Source of the DNA: Siphonodentalium dalli
Lineage: Eukaryota > Mollusca > Scaphopoda > Gadilida > Siphonodentaliidae
NCBI GenBank assembly: GCA_032622095.1
Contig: CP136065.1
Location: 112,573,195-112,637,194, forward strand
DNA: 64,000 bases
Reading direction: 5' to 3'
Positions 11,709 to 24,200 of this stretch are shown one piece after another (position 1 is the stretch's first letter; each line of letters opens with the position of its first letter). The notes beneath the pieces are model-generated. The model saw only the letters and a program-made list of their open reading frames with translations. It searched no databases and was not told the DNA's origin. The translations under genes were made by a program, and so were the position numbers.

Positions 11709-11721
11709 AGTAGTATCTTTT

Positions 11722-12058
11722 ATGAGTTTTGTGGATATATTTTTAATAGTTTTTATATGTGGGTATGTAGTTTACTCCAGACTGGTTGGCACTAAGTGTG
11801 TTTGCATAACTCGCGACGGACAGAATTATCCTTTGGATGCTGATATGATATCAGTGAGAAATACTCGCTGTTTAGTTGTATGTGTCTCCGAATGGTGTAT
11901 ATTTGAACAATGTTCGAACGAAAACTATATTAAGAAACGCTCTTTATTCATACCTTATCACATAAATAAAAATAAGATGATAAGAAACGCTCTTTATACA
12001 TCGTCAATATTTCGTTTTAACAAAAACGGAACTTCACAAGAGGTAGTATTAACCAATA
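11722..12058 (+). other. Unassigned sequence with an open frame
   Basis: An open frame runs through here (11722-12141) starting with a hydrophobic segment, but it runs into the long inverted repeat and shows no known domain. It contains two copies of 'aagaaacgctctttat' (11932 and 11982), a motif that recurs at 28.4-28.8 kb and 44.8 kb. Confidence 0.3.
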
Positions 12059-12214
12059 GAGCGGACAAACTCAAAAAGCTCACTAGAAGTAGGAGTTTAG
12101 TCCATCGGCACCACACATGGGCTTGTGATACATCATTTTGAAGGTTATGACATTCCGCATCGGATAGGACCCGGTGTGAAATATACAAATGATGCAAAAG
12201 ATGATTTTTAGCTG

Positions 12215-13205
12215 ATTAAGTGCCAAAATTCAGCAAAAATCCCTGTTTTTGTAAAATTCGGCAAAATGAGAAATAAAAGTATAGAAACGCGAACATTTTG
12301 CGCTAAAATATTGTAGTCTACATATCTCTAGATATTTACTATGATAGTGGTACGATTTCTCTGATATAACGAAGATATTTTTTAGATTTATTGTAAAAAT
12401 AGTCAAAACAGCGCAATTTTTCATTTTTTTTGCCTCACTTAATTAATGGGCGATAGATCAATATTGTTTTTGACCGGGAATATCGTATATAGTCTAGAAA
12501 AGTGCGTATATATATACCGCATACGATAGTATGCTGAATATATCATCATATTTAACACGTGATGTGTTATGTAAGATTATTTCAACCCTCACCCCAAAAT
12601 TCATCAAAAAGTCACCGTTTTAGGGAAATTCGGCACAAATGAATACAAAAGCACAGGTATTCGGGATATGTTTGTGCTACGATATAGCAGGTTACACACT
12701 TATAAATACAAAGTAATGAAATGCCATGATTGCGGTGATAAATGTGAAAAATTCTTAAATTTACGTGGAAAATAGACAAAAAATCATTCATTTTCAGTTG
12801 TTTCGCCCCTCTTAATAGGCGATTATTCAGTATTGCATTGAATGGAAATCCCGTATATAATATAGAAAACTTGTGGAAATATATACTGCATATGATTGTA
12901 GGATAAGGATGTCATTCTTCGCCACAGATGCTATGTGGTGGTAGATTGTGTCACCCACCCCAAATTTCAGAAGAAACAAAATCAGTTTTAGAAATTTCGG
13001 TATGGCAGAATACAAAAGCACAACTCCGATTATTTTGTGCTATTATATTGAAGTCTACCCACTTCGAGATATACATTATGCTAACGCCATGGTATAATTT
13101 ACAGATGGCAACATTTCGGAGTTTTCTGATGAAAGTAGACCGAAAATCGTGAAATATAAACTTGTTTTGCCCATCTAGATGGGTGATAATTCAATTCCAT
13201 TTTGA
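12215..13205. repeat. Three diverged ~370-bp tandem units in the left arm
   Basis: Units begin at about 12215, 12593 and 12957. Each opens with 'ccaaa(a)ttcag', followed by 'ttcggcaaaatg' or a variant, a 'ttttgtgctattatattg' or related block, and ends with '(t)gggcgat(a)..ttca' then 'ccgtatata'. The same three units are present inverted in the right arm, so tandem amplification came before the inversion. Confidence 0.7.
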
Positions 13206-13682
13206 ACAATAATCCAGGACAAACTCTCAAGAGTTGACGAGACACATAATGCATATGAATGTTTTCGGATCGTATCATCTTCTGTAAGTTCTGTCACATT
13301 TGTTTGGTTACGTTATTGCACCCATCGCCCCAACAGTACAATACATTGCAAGATGAGACAAACACGGAATATTCCTATACACATTTATGCATTATACACA
13401 TACCTTATCAAGCTGAGGCGTTTGATAGCTACTTGAGTTGAAGAAATTACATCATTGTATATGTTTACTTCGCATAATATAGCTTCACAGTTGTATAAGA
13501 TTATACATATTTGGACGTTTAGTGTTTGTTAATAACCAGGTCCAGCCACAGTACATGCATGTAACTTGTAACACGTGTTGCCATTACCAACGAAATCACC
13601 TGACTCACATGACCATTCCGCTTACACGTACACCATCAAACAACCGTTTAGACGGTTTGTGTCAAATGTGCAGCATTGCGAA

Positions 13683-13802
13683 TAGTCCAAGTCTTCTTGT
13701 ACTAAAACCAGCTAAGATATTGGGATGGCGATGCTGGTGTTTAAACACCAGCATCGCCATCCCAATATCTTAGCTGGTTTTAGTACAAGAAGACTTGGAC
13801 TA
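13683..13802. mobile_element. Perfect spacerless palindrome (60-bp arms) with 9-bp TSD
   Basis: Starting 'tagtccaagtcttc' and ending 'gaagacttggacta', the 120 bp are fully self-complementary with the centre at 'gtgtttaaacac' and no loop. The 9-bp sequence cattgcgaa flanks both sides (13674-13682 and 13803-13811). The opposite arm of the long inverted repeat has the uninterrupted site with a single copy (16828-16836), proving insertion. An 8-9 bp duplication fits hAT- or Mutator-type transposition. Perfect arms imply a recent event. Confidence 0.92.
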
Positions 13803-14369
13803 CATTGCGAAATGTGTATCAGAAGGGAGTCCAATCTTTATATCAATCGACGAACATGTGCTTAGTGAACTTTTGTTAAATTCTTCAGTAGCGGTGACCA
13901 CGTCGCTACTTTTCCCAAATATGTCGTTGGTACGAACTACCATTATAGTAGTACAATACATATAGGAATTACGAGTATAGCTTATAGTAGGCGTATGTGT
14001 TTCGTACGGTCTAAACACATTTTTACAGAAGTGACGATTGCGAGTCCATTTGGGAGAAAATAGTGCCGTTCATTGCATTCAATCTTCTTGCCACACACAG
14101 TATTGTGATATAGTTATGTTTGTATTTAATTATGTTGTTTACATGATAAATATTGTTAGTTGTACACAAGATGTGTGCATGCAAAACTCGCGTGCCCATA
14201 TACCTGGGTTTCTCGAATCCGTAATCGTAACTACAGCTATTAAATAGAAAATCGACAACTGATAGAAAGAACACATATTCTAGTGATGTACCTGTAGCAC
14301 CATATGCGTAATTCATGCGTGCAGTAGGTTAGTATGCGTAAGCTGTCAAGTTCCAACACAGCAAATAAT

Positions 14370-15560
14370 GATTTACTGTAGGCATCCATTTGTAATGCAT
14401 TGCGCTAAATATCGCCAGAACCCAAATTTTTCTAGAAAATCCGGTGAAAAACGGAAACAATTTGTGACACCAGATAGTTATGATGTCACAAGATCATGGT
14501 TAGATTACCAAGCACACTTTTGGAATTTGTTCCAATATAAATGGATTGGAAACTGATGACATGGGCCTTTATCTATGCGCATCCTTGAGAGGATTGGCGC
14601 AAGGAACACTCGGTGACCTACTCCCAGGACGAGAAGAGGACTGCAACGTTCTTGTTGGTGCGATAAAAGGCCGATTTGCTGCCAAAAACCAGACTGACCA
14701 GATGGTACAATTGCGTGCACGACGGCAAATGGCAAGGGGGTGGGGTTACCGACGTCTGACCAATATATTACATCATACTGCAACACATGAAATGAGAGAC
14801 ACCTTGGCAAAGGACCAATTCATTGGTGGGTTGTATGATCCAGATATATATACGGCTCATTGTACAACAAGCACGACTGGGCTCTCTTGGTGAGAGCATA
14901 AGACATGCATTTGAATTAGAGGCTTTTGCCAAGTCTGAAAAACATAGGGCTAAACACTATGCTATGGTAGTAAATGAAGCAGACACAACACAAAGCAAAA
15001 ATATAGAGTTTGAAGAACTAAAAAAGATAAGAGATGAACTGAAGCCCCAAACTGGTTCTAATGGGAAAGCGTAAATAGCTCACAACCGTCCGAGACATCA
15101 CAGTCCATCTCTGAGATGAAGGACATAAAACAAATATTGACTGATGTGAAGATGTGTAAACGGGAGATTAACAAAGAATGACAAACTTGGAGAACCAAAA
15201 CAAGGAGAAAAAGGGTAACACAAATGAGTCCTGGGGGCATAATTATAATGATAATCCTGATTAGAACACGAACGAATACAAAGAACGCACCAGATGTAGA
15301 ACTTCTCACAATCCACGCGACATGTGCCATAATGCATATCGTGGTAGGGGAGACCAGCAGAACACAAGTGGACATCGTAACTCCAACGAGTTTGTTAGAT
15401 ACAGCTCTTCTGAAGAGGGGAGCTGTATTTAGATTGCAATATGAATGGGCAGTCAGTGAGGTTTCTGATTGGTACTGGAGCAACAGTTTCCATGCTCTCA
15501 AGAAACTGTATGACTACTTATCGGAAGATAAATACCATATGTTACATAAATGATGTAGCA
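14370..15560 (+). pseudogene. Degenerate Gypsy-type gag and protease fragment
   Basis: Split across frames are the hallmarks of a metazoan Gypsy/Ty3 LTR retrotransposon. A capsid-like segment carries DYQAHFWNL, then SLRGLAQGTLGDLLPG, then AKDQFIGGL and the helix around FELEAFAKSE (14500-15060). A basic linker follows. Last comes a retropepsin-like stretch, VRFLIGTGATVSML (about 15450-15500). Gag frameshifts lie near 14545 and 14865, with further breaks before the protease. The canonical D-T-G active site reads G-T-G, so the protease would be dead. No reverse transcriptase, integrase or LTR was found nearby. It lies in the spacer of the long inverted repeat, where it was probably trapped as a fragment. 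Confidence 0.8.
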
Positions 15561-16699
15561 CACGAGCTGCTGATCATTGAGTCCAACGAAACGAACAAGG
15601 CATACCGAGTTGTATCATCTGACTCATCGGAAACTCTGCCAGAGATAGTATCTTATCGTCACTTGTCAGAGCACATCAACACAAATTCCCTAGAAGGAAT
15701 TGGAACTATTGAAACTGATGATCACGAGCCCACGTATACCTCGATAAGCAGCACGGATCAGGCACCAGCTATGGTAGAGAACACAGATATTGGCAGAATA
15801 TGCCATGCATATGTGACTCCTGGAAGATCTGGAAATTCACAAATGCTCACAAAGCGTAACGAACCTATTATGGGTCTATATGATCACATGACAATACAGC
15901 AGTAATTTCTGCTACCATATAAGCAATGAGGGTGGGTTTCAAAGAACTGAACCAAATCCACCCTATCCTGAAGTAAAACCAAATGCACATGCAGGAGAAA
16001 TATATTCTTCCTGACACATTGGCAGACATATGAGACATACATGGTCAGATAAATTCGACATGTAATGACCAAGGCCTTGGAGATATTACGGCATCTGTTC
16101 GTCATCATATTCCAAGAAATATGGCCCAACCCAAAAACGGCGCCATGGTACCCCAAGGGGGATTCAAGGACGATATATAGAATTAAAGAACATCGCACGG
16201 TTGATGACAAGGCTCGATTTTATGGCTGTGACCAAGAAGATCGTGACGCATTAAAACCCCAAATACTGTGGGAAGGTCCCCATAGGGAAAAGTCGTGGAT
16301 GATGACTCCCATGCAGATAGGAGAGCCACAGAAATACAGTATATATACTGGTTGTACAGTACCGTTGATGTAAAACAAATATTCTATTATATGATTAAAG
16401 GGAAGTGGCAGCCATGGGGGGAACATCAAGTCCCGGGTGGCTGCAGGTTCATTCCAAACACGACCCCTTGGCTCAACTTGCAGGGTTGAGCCACGAATAG
16501 ATGTGGTGAGATCGCGAGCTCACCTTGATGGCTGTGCCGTCTCGTGTGTAGTTCATGTCCATTGGTCGCTAAAACCCCTCTATGTGTATCGAAGAATAGT
16601 AGGCTATGCGACCGAATTGGAGAACATTTCTGCACCCAGATACAAACAAACTTTGGCTTCCATCGGTTCCAGGTTGCAAACGACCTACGGTGTAAAGGA
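15561..16699. other. Spacer of the inverted repeat, no gene assigned
   Basis: Several frames stay open (15441-15905 and 16065-16373 plus; 16426-16935 minus), but none shows a recognisable pol domain. It may be decayed retrotransposon sequence. 'ggctcaacttgcagggttgagcc' near 16469-16491 is a short hairpin. Confidence 0.4.
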
Positions 16700-17727
16700 A
16701 GTCGTACCAACGACCCATTTGGGAAAAGTAACGGCGTGGTCACCGCTGCTGAAGAATTTAACAAAAGTTCACTAAGAACAGGTTCGTCGATTGATATAAA
16801 GATTGGACACCCCTCTGATATACACATTTCGCAATGCTGCACATTTGACACAAAACGTCTAAACGGTTGTTTGATGTTGTACGTGTAAGCGGAATGGTCA
16901 TGTGAGTCAGGTGATTCCGTTAGTAATGGCAACACACGTTACAAGTTACAAGTACTGTGGCTGAACCTGGTTATTAACAATCACTAAACCTCCAAATACG
17001 TATAATCTTATACAACTGTGAAGCTATATTATGCGAAGTAAACATATACAATGATGTAATTTCTTCAACTCAAGTAACTATCAAAAGCCTCAGCTTGATA
17101 AGGTATGTGTATAATGCATAAATGTGTATAGGAATATTCCGTGTTTGTCTCATCTTGCAATGTATTGTATTGTTGTGGCGATGGGTGCAATACCGCAACC
17201 AAACAAATGCGACAGAAGATGATACAATCCGAAAACATTCATATGCATTATGTGTCTCGTCAACAGTTACTCTTGAGAGTTTGTCCTGGATTATTGTTCA
17301 AAATGGAATTGAATTATCACCCATGTATATAGAGGGGCAAAACAAGTTTATATTTCACGATTTTCGGTCTACTTTCATCAGAAAACTCCGAAATGTTGCC
17401 ATCTGTAAATTATACCATGACGTTATCATAATGTATATCTCGAAGTGGGTACACTTCAATATAATAGCACAAAATAATCGGAGTTGTGCTTTTGTATTCT
17501 GCCATAACGAAATTTCTAAAACTGATTTTGTTTCTTCTGAATTTTGGGGTGGGGGTGACACAATATACCACCACATAGCATCTATGGCAAAGAATGACAT
17601 CCTTATCCTACAATCATATGCAGTATATATTTCCACAAGTTTCTATATTATATACGGGATCTCCATTCAATGCAATACTGAATAATCGCCTATTAAGAGG
17701 GGCGAAACAACTGAAAATGAATGATTT

Positions 17728-18600
17728 AATTCTATTTCAATTTAATTCTATACATGTATGTCTCTTTGTCAAAAAACTTAATCATCGTTGAGAATTTTAT
17801 CTAAAATTACTAATCATGCGACACATGCTGCCACTATTGGTTAATAGGCATCTGATAGTATACAAACATTTTAATAATTGCCCGGGAGGAATGGCATTAT
17901 TCTTGACAGGCATAGATACATAGATGTTCATGGCATGGTCTGAGAAATTGCTACTAGATTAAACATTTATATGATTGCCTCATTAGTCATGTATAACTAG
18001 AAGGTCGTGACAGTTCAACTAAGTTGCCTGGAATTATTATGTTTAGCATACATATTATTCCAATCTCAATGTGTCAAGTCGACAATAGCAAGTACGCAGG
18101 GCTATATTTAATATTTTTTCCACAAATAGCCACTAGTTAATATATATGCTAGCCATGCTGGTCAAGCTCCCGCTTAATGCTTAAGGTCTAAATCGAGAAC
18201 ACAGTGTTAAAATCATGAATTATTTAATATGTGAGAATGCTAAAACTTATCACCGTGCATTATAATTATTATATTTAACTTGATGTGTCCATCACAGGAA
18301 ACAGAATTCATACACACAGATGGAAAGTTGGCCAAGAAGCATATCCTCTCACCAGTCACTGCGCATGAACTCTGCAGTGTGCCGAGACCAGTTGGGATTG
18401 GGAGATATTCTTCTTTTCGTTCGCTCAACAAGAAGATAAACGACTCACTTTGTTAGTCACCAATTCACTGGGTTTTTACATGTTTGTTACATCTGTGTGT
18501 TGACTGCTCTGTAGATGGCTAGAATTGAATTTTGACCTGAGTCACATTCACAGTGAGTGGGTGAGGCTGAGCTGATAACTAAATTTATTAATCTGTAATC
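17728..18600 (+). repeat. Insertion in right arm, ~99.5% copy of 23319-24190
   Basis: About 873 bp match repeat copy A at 23.3-24.2 kb in the same orientation with only about four differences, including one T-length change. The left arm of the inverted repeat lacks this block. The join has short 'attt' microhomology and some arm sequence is lost. There is no TSD, so this looks like recombinational or repair-mediated copying and not transposition. Confidence 0.85.
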
Positions 18601-19006
18601 AGTTTAAGAAATGTTCACATCTATCACCGCAATCATGGCATTTCATTACTTTGTATTTATAAGTGTGTAACCTGCTATATCGTAGAACAAACATATCCCG
18701 AATACCTGTTCTTTTGTGCCGAATTTCCCTAAAACAGTGACTTTAATTTTGCTGAATTTTGGGGTGAGGGTTGAAATAATCTTACATAACACATCATGTG
18801 TTAAATATGATGACATATTCAACATACTGTCGTATGCGGTATATATATACGCACTTTTCTAGACTATATACGATATCCCCGGTCAGAACAATATTGATCT
18901 ATCGCCCATTAAGTGAGGCAAAAAAATGAAAAATTGCGCTGTTTTGTCTATTTTTACAATAAATCTAAAAAAAAATCTTCGTTATATCAGAGAAATCGTA
19001 GGGTAA

Positions 19007-19616
19007 TGCGGGGCATAATGAGACACATAAGCACATTAGACCCCACCATGCCACTAAAAACGATGGAAGAGCACAAATTATTAAACTAAAAGTTAGATAA
19101 ATAATTCTAGTAGGCCTATACATGTTATTACTCACACTTGCCTGGGAAGTACCAATTTCTGAACACCATTACTCCCCGTCGACCTACCCAATCCGTCGCA
19201 TTATGCCCCATACATGGGGTACAATGAGACACATTTGACATTACAACATCAGCATATACCGAACTTAATAAATACAAGACCGTCTGCAGTATCTTTTCAT
19301 TTGTGGATTAAAAGAATGTATAAGCGTTATTTAAAGTCATAGCAGCAGACCAATGGGACATTTTATTGATTTATATGGCGGGTAAAAATAGCACCATAAA
19401 GTTTGATTTCAGGAAAATGGCCGGGGCAGGGTTAACAATAAATATTTATCTATATCATGTTTAAATGTTTGGGAATGGTCGAATAGGTTTTTTAAATTTA
19501 TTTTCTTTTGAACTAAGGTTACGATAAGATTTATTTTTCCAGGTTTGATTTGCGATATGCCTAATCAGATTTGTTTCTCGTACTGGTTGTACCCGAGTGT
19601 CGCATTATGCCCCACA
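19007..19616. mobile_element. Probable MITE with 'gcggggcataatg' ends
   Basis: 'tgcggggcataatgagacac' at the left is matched by 'gtgtcgcattatgccccaca' inverted at the right. The block is absent from the left arm of the long inverted repeat. A further internal 'cgcattatgccccatac' lies at about 19197. The exact insertion edges (up to about 19900) are unclear because flanking arm sequence has diverged. Confidence 0.6.
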
Positions 19617-20168
19617 ACCAGACAACCTGCCTCTCCCCAATATGAGTGAATGTGAATAACCGGTGTACATATATAACTGATCAAATTACCATAGAACTTG
19701 TCTTACTTTACCAAAATACGCATGTAGCTTTGATGGTAGTGGTAAGATGTTTTCGTTTTTACATGTACAGTTGGCCTATACCTACCGAAAGTTAAAACAA
19801 TTTAAAAATGGGGGTCACCAAATGTGGGTACCCCCTACTCCGGTGTTTCGCATTTGAGATTAAACAGTCATAATGATGTCAGTCCAATTGGGATGTCCAT
19901 ATCTAGAGATATGTAGACTACAATATTTTAGCGCAAAATGTTCGCGTTTCTATACTTTTATTTCTCATTTTGCCGAAATTTACAAAAACAGGGATTTTTG
20001 CTGAATTTTGGCACTTAATCAGCTAAAAATCATCTTTTGCATCATTTGTATATTTCACACCGGATCCTATATATCCGATGCGGAATGTCATAACCTTCAA
20101 AATGATGTATCACAAGCCCGTGTGTGGTGCCGATGGACTAAACTTTCTGAAATCGGTTCCGTCCGCTC

Positions 20169-20895
20169 CACTATGGGTGTTATCCTGTGTATACGCAACA
20201 ATTTCTTGCATTTTCCTTCTTTTTTTCTGTAACTCTCTGATTTCCTTTATTCTAAGAAAATCTTTGAGTAATATAATAGCATATTGTGTACCCTATAGTA
20301 TACCCTGGTATAATGCAAGTGCTATACAATTATTCACAACAATGTTGCTAAATAATAATAATGTTGACAGTACACTAATTTGCGTATTCTACAAATGCTA
20401 ATTATACATATATAATCGATATGTCCAGTGTTCCAATTAATATTTGCATATTTAAATGCCCCGGTCTCCCCTAATATATTAGTAGGCCTATCCTACACTT
20501 AGTTCAATCTTGTTGGAAAGTGTACGTATTTGCATACATAACATAATTAAATATGGCAAATAAATATGTTAAACTATTTAATTAAAGTGGGAAATGATTT
20601 GACGAATACAATTTTTACGAAAGCTCAAACCGCGTTAACGGACACGCAACGCCCAATATTGGCTGCTGATATTAATACTTCGAACTATTTCTGAGACCAT
20701 AACGTTGTTATCATCCCCTTTTGAGGAAACCGAATTAAACCGGAAGCGCATGTTTTGAAGCGAAAAACATAAAAACATTTTGAAGGGAAACAAAAACTTG
20801 TAATATGAGGGAAACGCCTCTATCAAATTGTGAAAGAGATTTCATACTGAAGGCAATAACAGAAAAACGTGTAAGAAAAACAAATATTGATAATA
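20169..20895. other. Intergenic, nothing recognised
   Basis: AT-rich sequence without a gene, transposon end or tandem repeat that can be supported. Confidence 0.5.
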
Positions 20896-21228
20896 TGATT
20901 ACGTCAGTACGTATGGACAACCCAAAACACATACGTCTATCTATAAAATGATATAAAGCCTTAAAGGCCAAAACAAAATGAATGCGTGTTTCCCGTAACG
21001 AGCCCAAAAAAAAATAGGGGCGGGCGGTAGGCTTTTCATTTTATTTTATTTTTTCATTTTATTTTCTTATGGTCTCGTGTGGGCCATGCCTAACCACCAT
21101 CAAACACCATACAATGACCCGGAGCAACCGACAAATTGGTGATAAAACTGATATGTTGAGGGGAAACATAATATGATTACGTCAATACGTATGGACAACC
21201 CAAAACACGTACGTCCATCTATAAAATG
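20896..21228 (+). repeat. Pair of ~56-bp direct repeats before copy A
   Basis: 'tgattacgtcagtacgtatg' plus about 36 more bases at 20896 recurs from 21172 with about three changes. 'cagtacgtatggac' appears a third time at 21290, inside copy A. Confidence 0.75.
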
Positions 21229-21230
21229 AT

Positions 21231-24200
21231 AAATGTATGTTTCATAGGAGTACCTGTATTTCTGGCCAACTTGGGATATATACGATCACGCCAGTACGTA
21301 TGGACCGTAGGACGGCGACATGTCACTCTGTGTCCAAAGGTTCGCTATTCCCAAGGTTCATTATACCGAAGTTTCGCCATTCCCAAGGTTCTCTATATTC
21401 CTCGATATTCAGAAGGATTTTATAACTTGTTATTTTGAAGTTTCATTTTATATTCTAAAGTTTTGAGAGGGTTCTTTATCATAAGACTCTTTTAATGAAG
21501 GAAATAACTTAAAGGTACTCAATCCGATAAGACGCTGCTAAATAACTCTTTCTTTTGTTTCGGTGGGGAAAAAAAAATTTGATTAGTGTCGAGGAACCCA
21601 CCCATCAAAGTTCAGAGTAATTAGATATCGATCTTTGCAGTTTGATAGTTTTATTGTTTCTGTGCCTGATCGTGCCATAAGGACGAGGTCAAACGGGCGG
21701 TCTTCCAGATAAAGATGGATAACTGTAAAATCGTGGTAATAATAACTACTTGGTATTAGAGTTGTCCACCTTTTCTGGTTAAATACGCCCAGAATAGCAA
21801 ACCTTCAGAATAGCGAACCTTCGATGTCTGACTAAGAACCTTTGGAATATGGAACCTTCGAAATAATGAACGCGATCCTGTATGAAGAGCCCATGACACG
21901 TCCATCAATAAATGAATACATGTCTCATGGGACTGTTTATATATACACATATAAGACTGGAGTAAAGTTGAGACCAACGCGTCTTTGTTAATTTTGGTGC
22001 CCAGATTTCAACGAAATTTGGTGTGGTGACTCAGGGTTCCCTGGCAGAGTGTATAATGGCGTTAGTTTTTCTAAATTTTGATTTAAACAAATTTAAATGA
22101 ATAAAAAAAATATGAACATATGTGAATATTTATGTACAAATAAACCTATTTGCACGAGAATATGTCGCAGCACCAGATATAGAGGAATGTGGGCCACAGT
22201 TAGACATGGGTCAGAGTGAGATATTGCCTCTAACATTTCTCTAATTTCCAGACCAATATTCATGGCGCCAGTCAAGCGATATTAACCATATAGCACATTT
22301 TACTATATTTCTTCAAAATGCAATCATCAGGTGAAGGTTGAATCTGGTCAAGCGACCAATTTTCAAGGCAAAATTATTTTAATTTAATTTTTGCAATTTT
22401 AAAGGTACTCAATCCGAATTAACCCTCGCAGATTATTATTTCCTTGACTTCGGAGGTGAAAAATATTTGATTCAAGTCGAGGAACCCATCAAAGCTCAGA
22501 GTGATCAGATACCGATTTTTAAAATCTATCATTTTAATTTTAAGTGGCCTAGCAAACAGCAGACGATAATACTTTTTCTGACCAAATTGCAGATGAAGAT
22601 AGATAATTCTAAAATCAACTGTTTTTTTGTGTTTGTCAGATGTTTGACAAATGAGCAATATTCGTTGAGCACAAAGATAATAAATTACAAGTTTTTGTCA
22701 ATTTTATGCTATAATTGACTGCAGTTTTTTTTGGAGCAATTTATCGATTCTGTCAACTGAAGCGGCATTTCAAAAAATCTTCTTGTTGTTGGAATCTGAT
22801 GATATGGGGACTATTGATTCGGATTGAATCATTGAGGACCTTTAAGCGAAAAATATCTTTGTTGGATAAATTCACATATAATACTGAATACATTTTTATG
22901 AATAAAGGGTTACGTAGATGGGGCACAATGACTCAATGAGACATAATTTATGGACTATGGTAGGATCCAACTTCAGTAGATGATAGGCACTTCAAAAAGG
23001 AATGAGATAATTTGCCAAATGACTATTGTTTTGGGGCTGGAGTAGATAAATAATTTAGATCAAACAAACTGATGTCATTGTGCAATAGTGGTATGTTCTG
23101 TGCATTTCCTATATGGTTATTACTTAGGGGTAGATAAGAAAATGATGATAAGAAACAAGTATTAAGGGTGGTCCCAGCTCGAGATTGCATGCTTGTTCGT
23201 GACTTTTATGAGCTTTTATCGTACTCTCAGATGTCTAAGCATTGTGATGGTCAATAATAGTAATAGCGGAGACCTAGACTGAAATTAACAATATTGATGG
23301 AAATTTAATTCTATTTAATTCTATTTCAATTTAATTCTATACATGTATGTCTCTTTGTCAAAAAACTTAATCATCGTTGAGAATTTTATCTAAAATTACT
23401 AATCATGCGACACATGCTGCCACTATTGGTTAATAGGCATCTGATAGTATACAAACATTTTAATAATTGCCCGGGAGGAATGGCATTATTCTTGACAGGC
23501 ATAGATACATAGATGTTCATGGCATGGTCTGAGAAATTGCTACTAGATTAAACATTTATATGATTGCCTCATTAGTCATGTATAACTAGAAGGTCGTGAC
23601 AGTTCAACTAAGTTGCCTGGAATTATTATGTTTAGCATACATATTATTCCAATCTCAATGTGTCAAGTCGACAATAGCAAGTACGCAGGGCTATATTTAA
23701 TATTTTTTCCACAAATAGCCACTAGTTAATATATATGCTAGCCATGCTGGTCAAGGTCCCGCTTAATGCTTAAGGTCTAAATCGAGAACACAGTGTTAAA
23801 ATCATGAATTATTTAATATGTGAGAATGCTAAAACTTATCACCGTGCATTATAATTATTATATTTAACTTGATGTGTCCATCACAGGAAACAGAATTCAT
23901 ACACACAGATGGAAAGTTGGCCCAGAAGCATATCCTCTCACCAGTCACTGCGCATGAACTCTGCAGTGTGCCGAGACCAGTTGGGATTCGGAGATATTCT
24001 TCTTTTCGTTCGCTCAACAAGAAGATAAACGACTCACTTTGTTAGTCACCAATTCACTGGGTTTTACATGTTTGTTACATCTGTGTGTTGACTGCTCTGT
24101 AGATGGCTAGAATTGAATTTTGACCTGAGTCACATTCACAGTGAGTGGGTGAGGCTGAGCTGATAACTAAATTTATTAATCTGTAATCACTAAATAACAG

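Larger units (their letters stand above)
12059..20168. repeat. 8-kb inverted repeat (two long arms plus spacer)
   Basis: The left arm (12059-13937) and right arm (16700-20168) are reverse complements over about 1.8 kb. They start at 'gagcggac' / 'gtccgctc' and end near 'cgttggtacga' / 'tcgtaccaacg'. The right arm is longer because it carries two insertions (17728-18600 and about 19000-19900); the left arm carries the 120-bp palindrome at 13683. Substitutions and small indels are spread through the arms, so the inversion is old. No TSD is visible at the outer ends. It could be a large foldback transposon or an inverted segmental duplication. Transcription through it would give a very long hairpin RNA. 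Confidence 0.85.

Noticed and set aside
16426-16935. 169-residue minus-strand frame
   Set aside because: It runs from spacer into the inverted-repeat arm and has no recognisable domain; the equivalent in the left arm is not open.
18240-24020. A 63-residue minus-strand frame present at both 18240-18431 and 23829-24020
   Set aside because: It is shared only because the DNA is a recent duplicate; the equivalent in copy B is disrupted by a small deletion.
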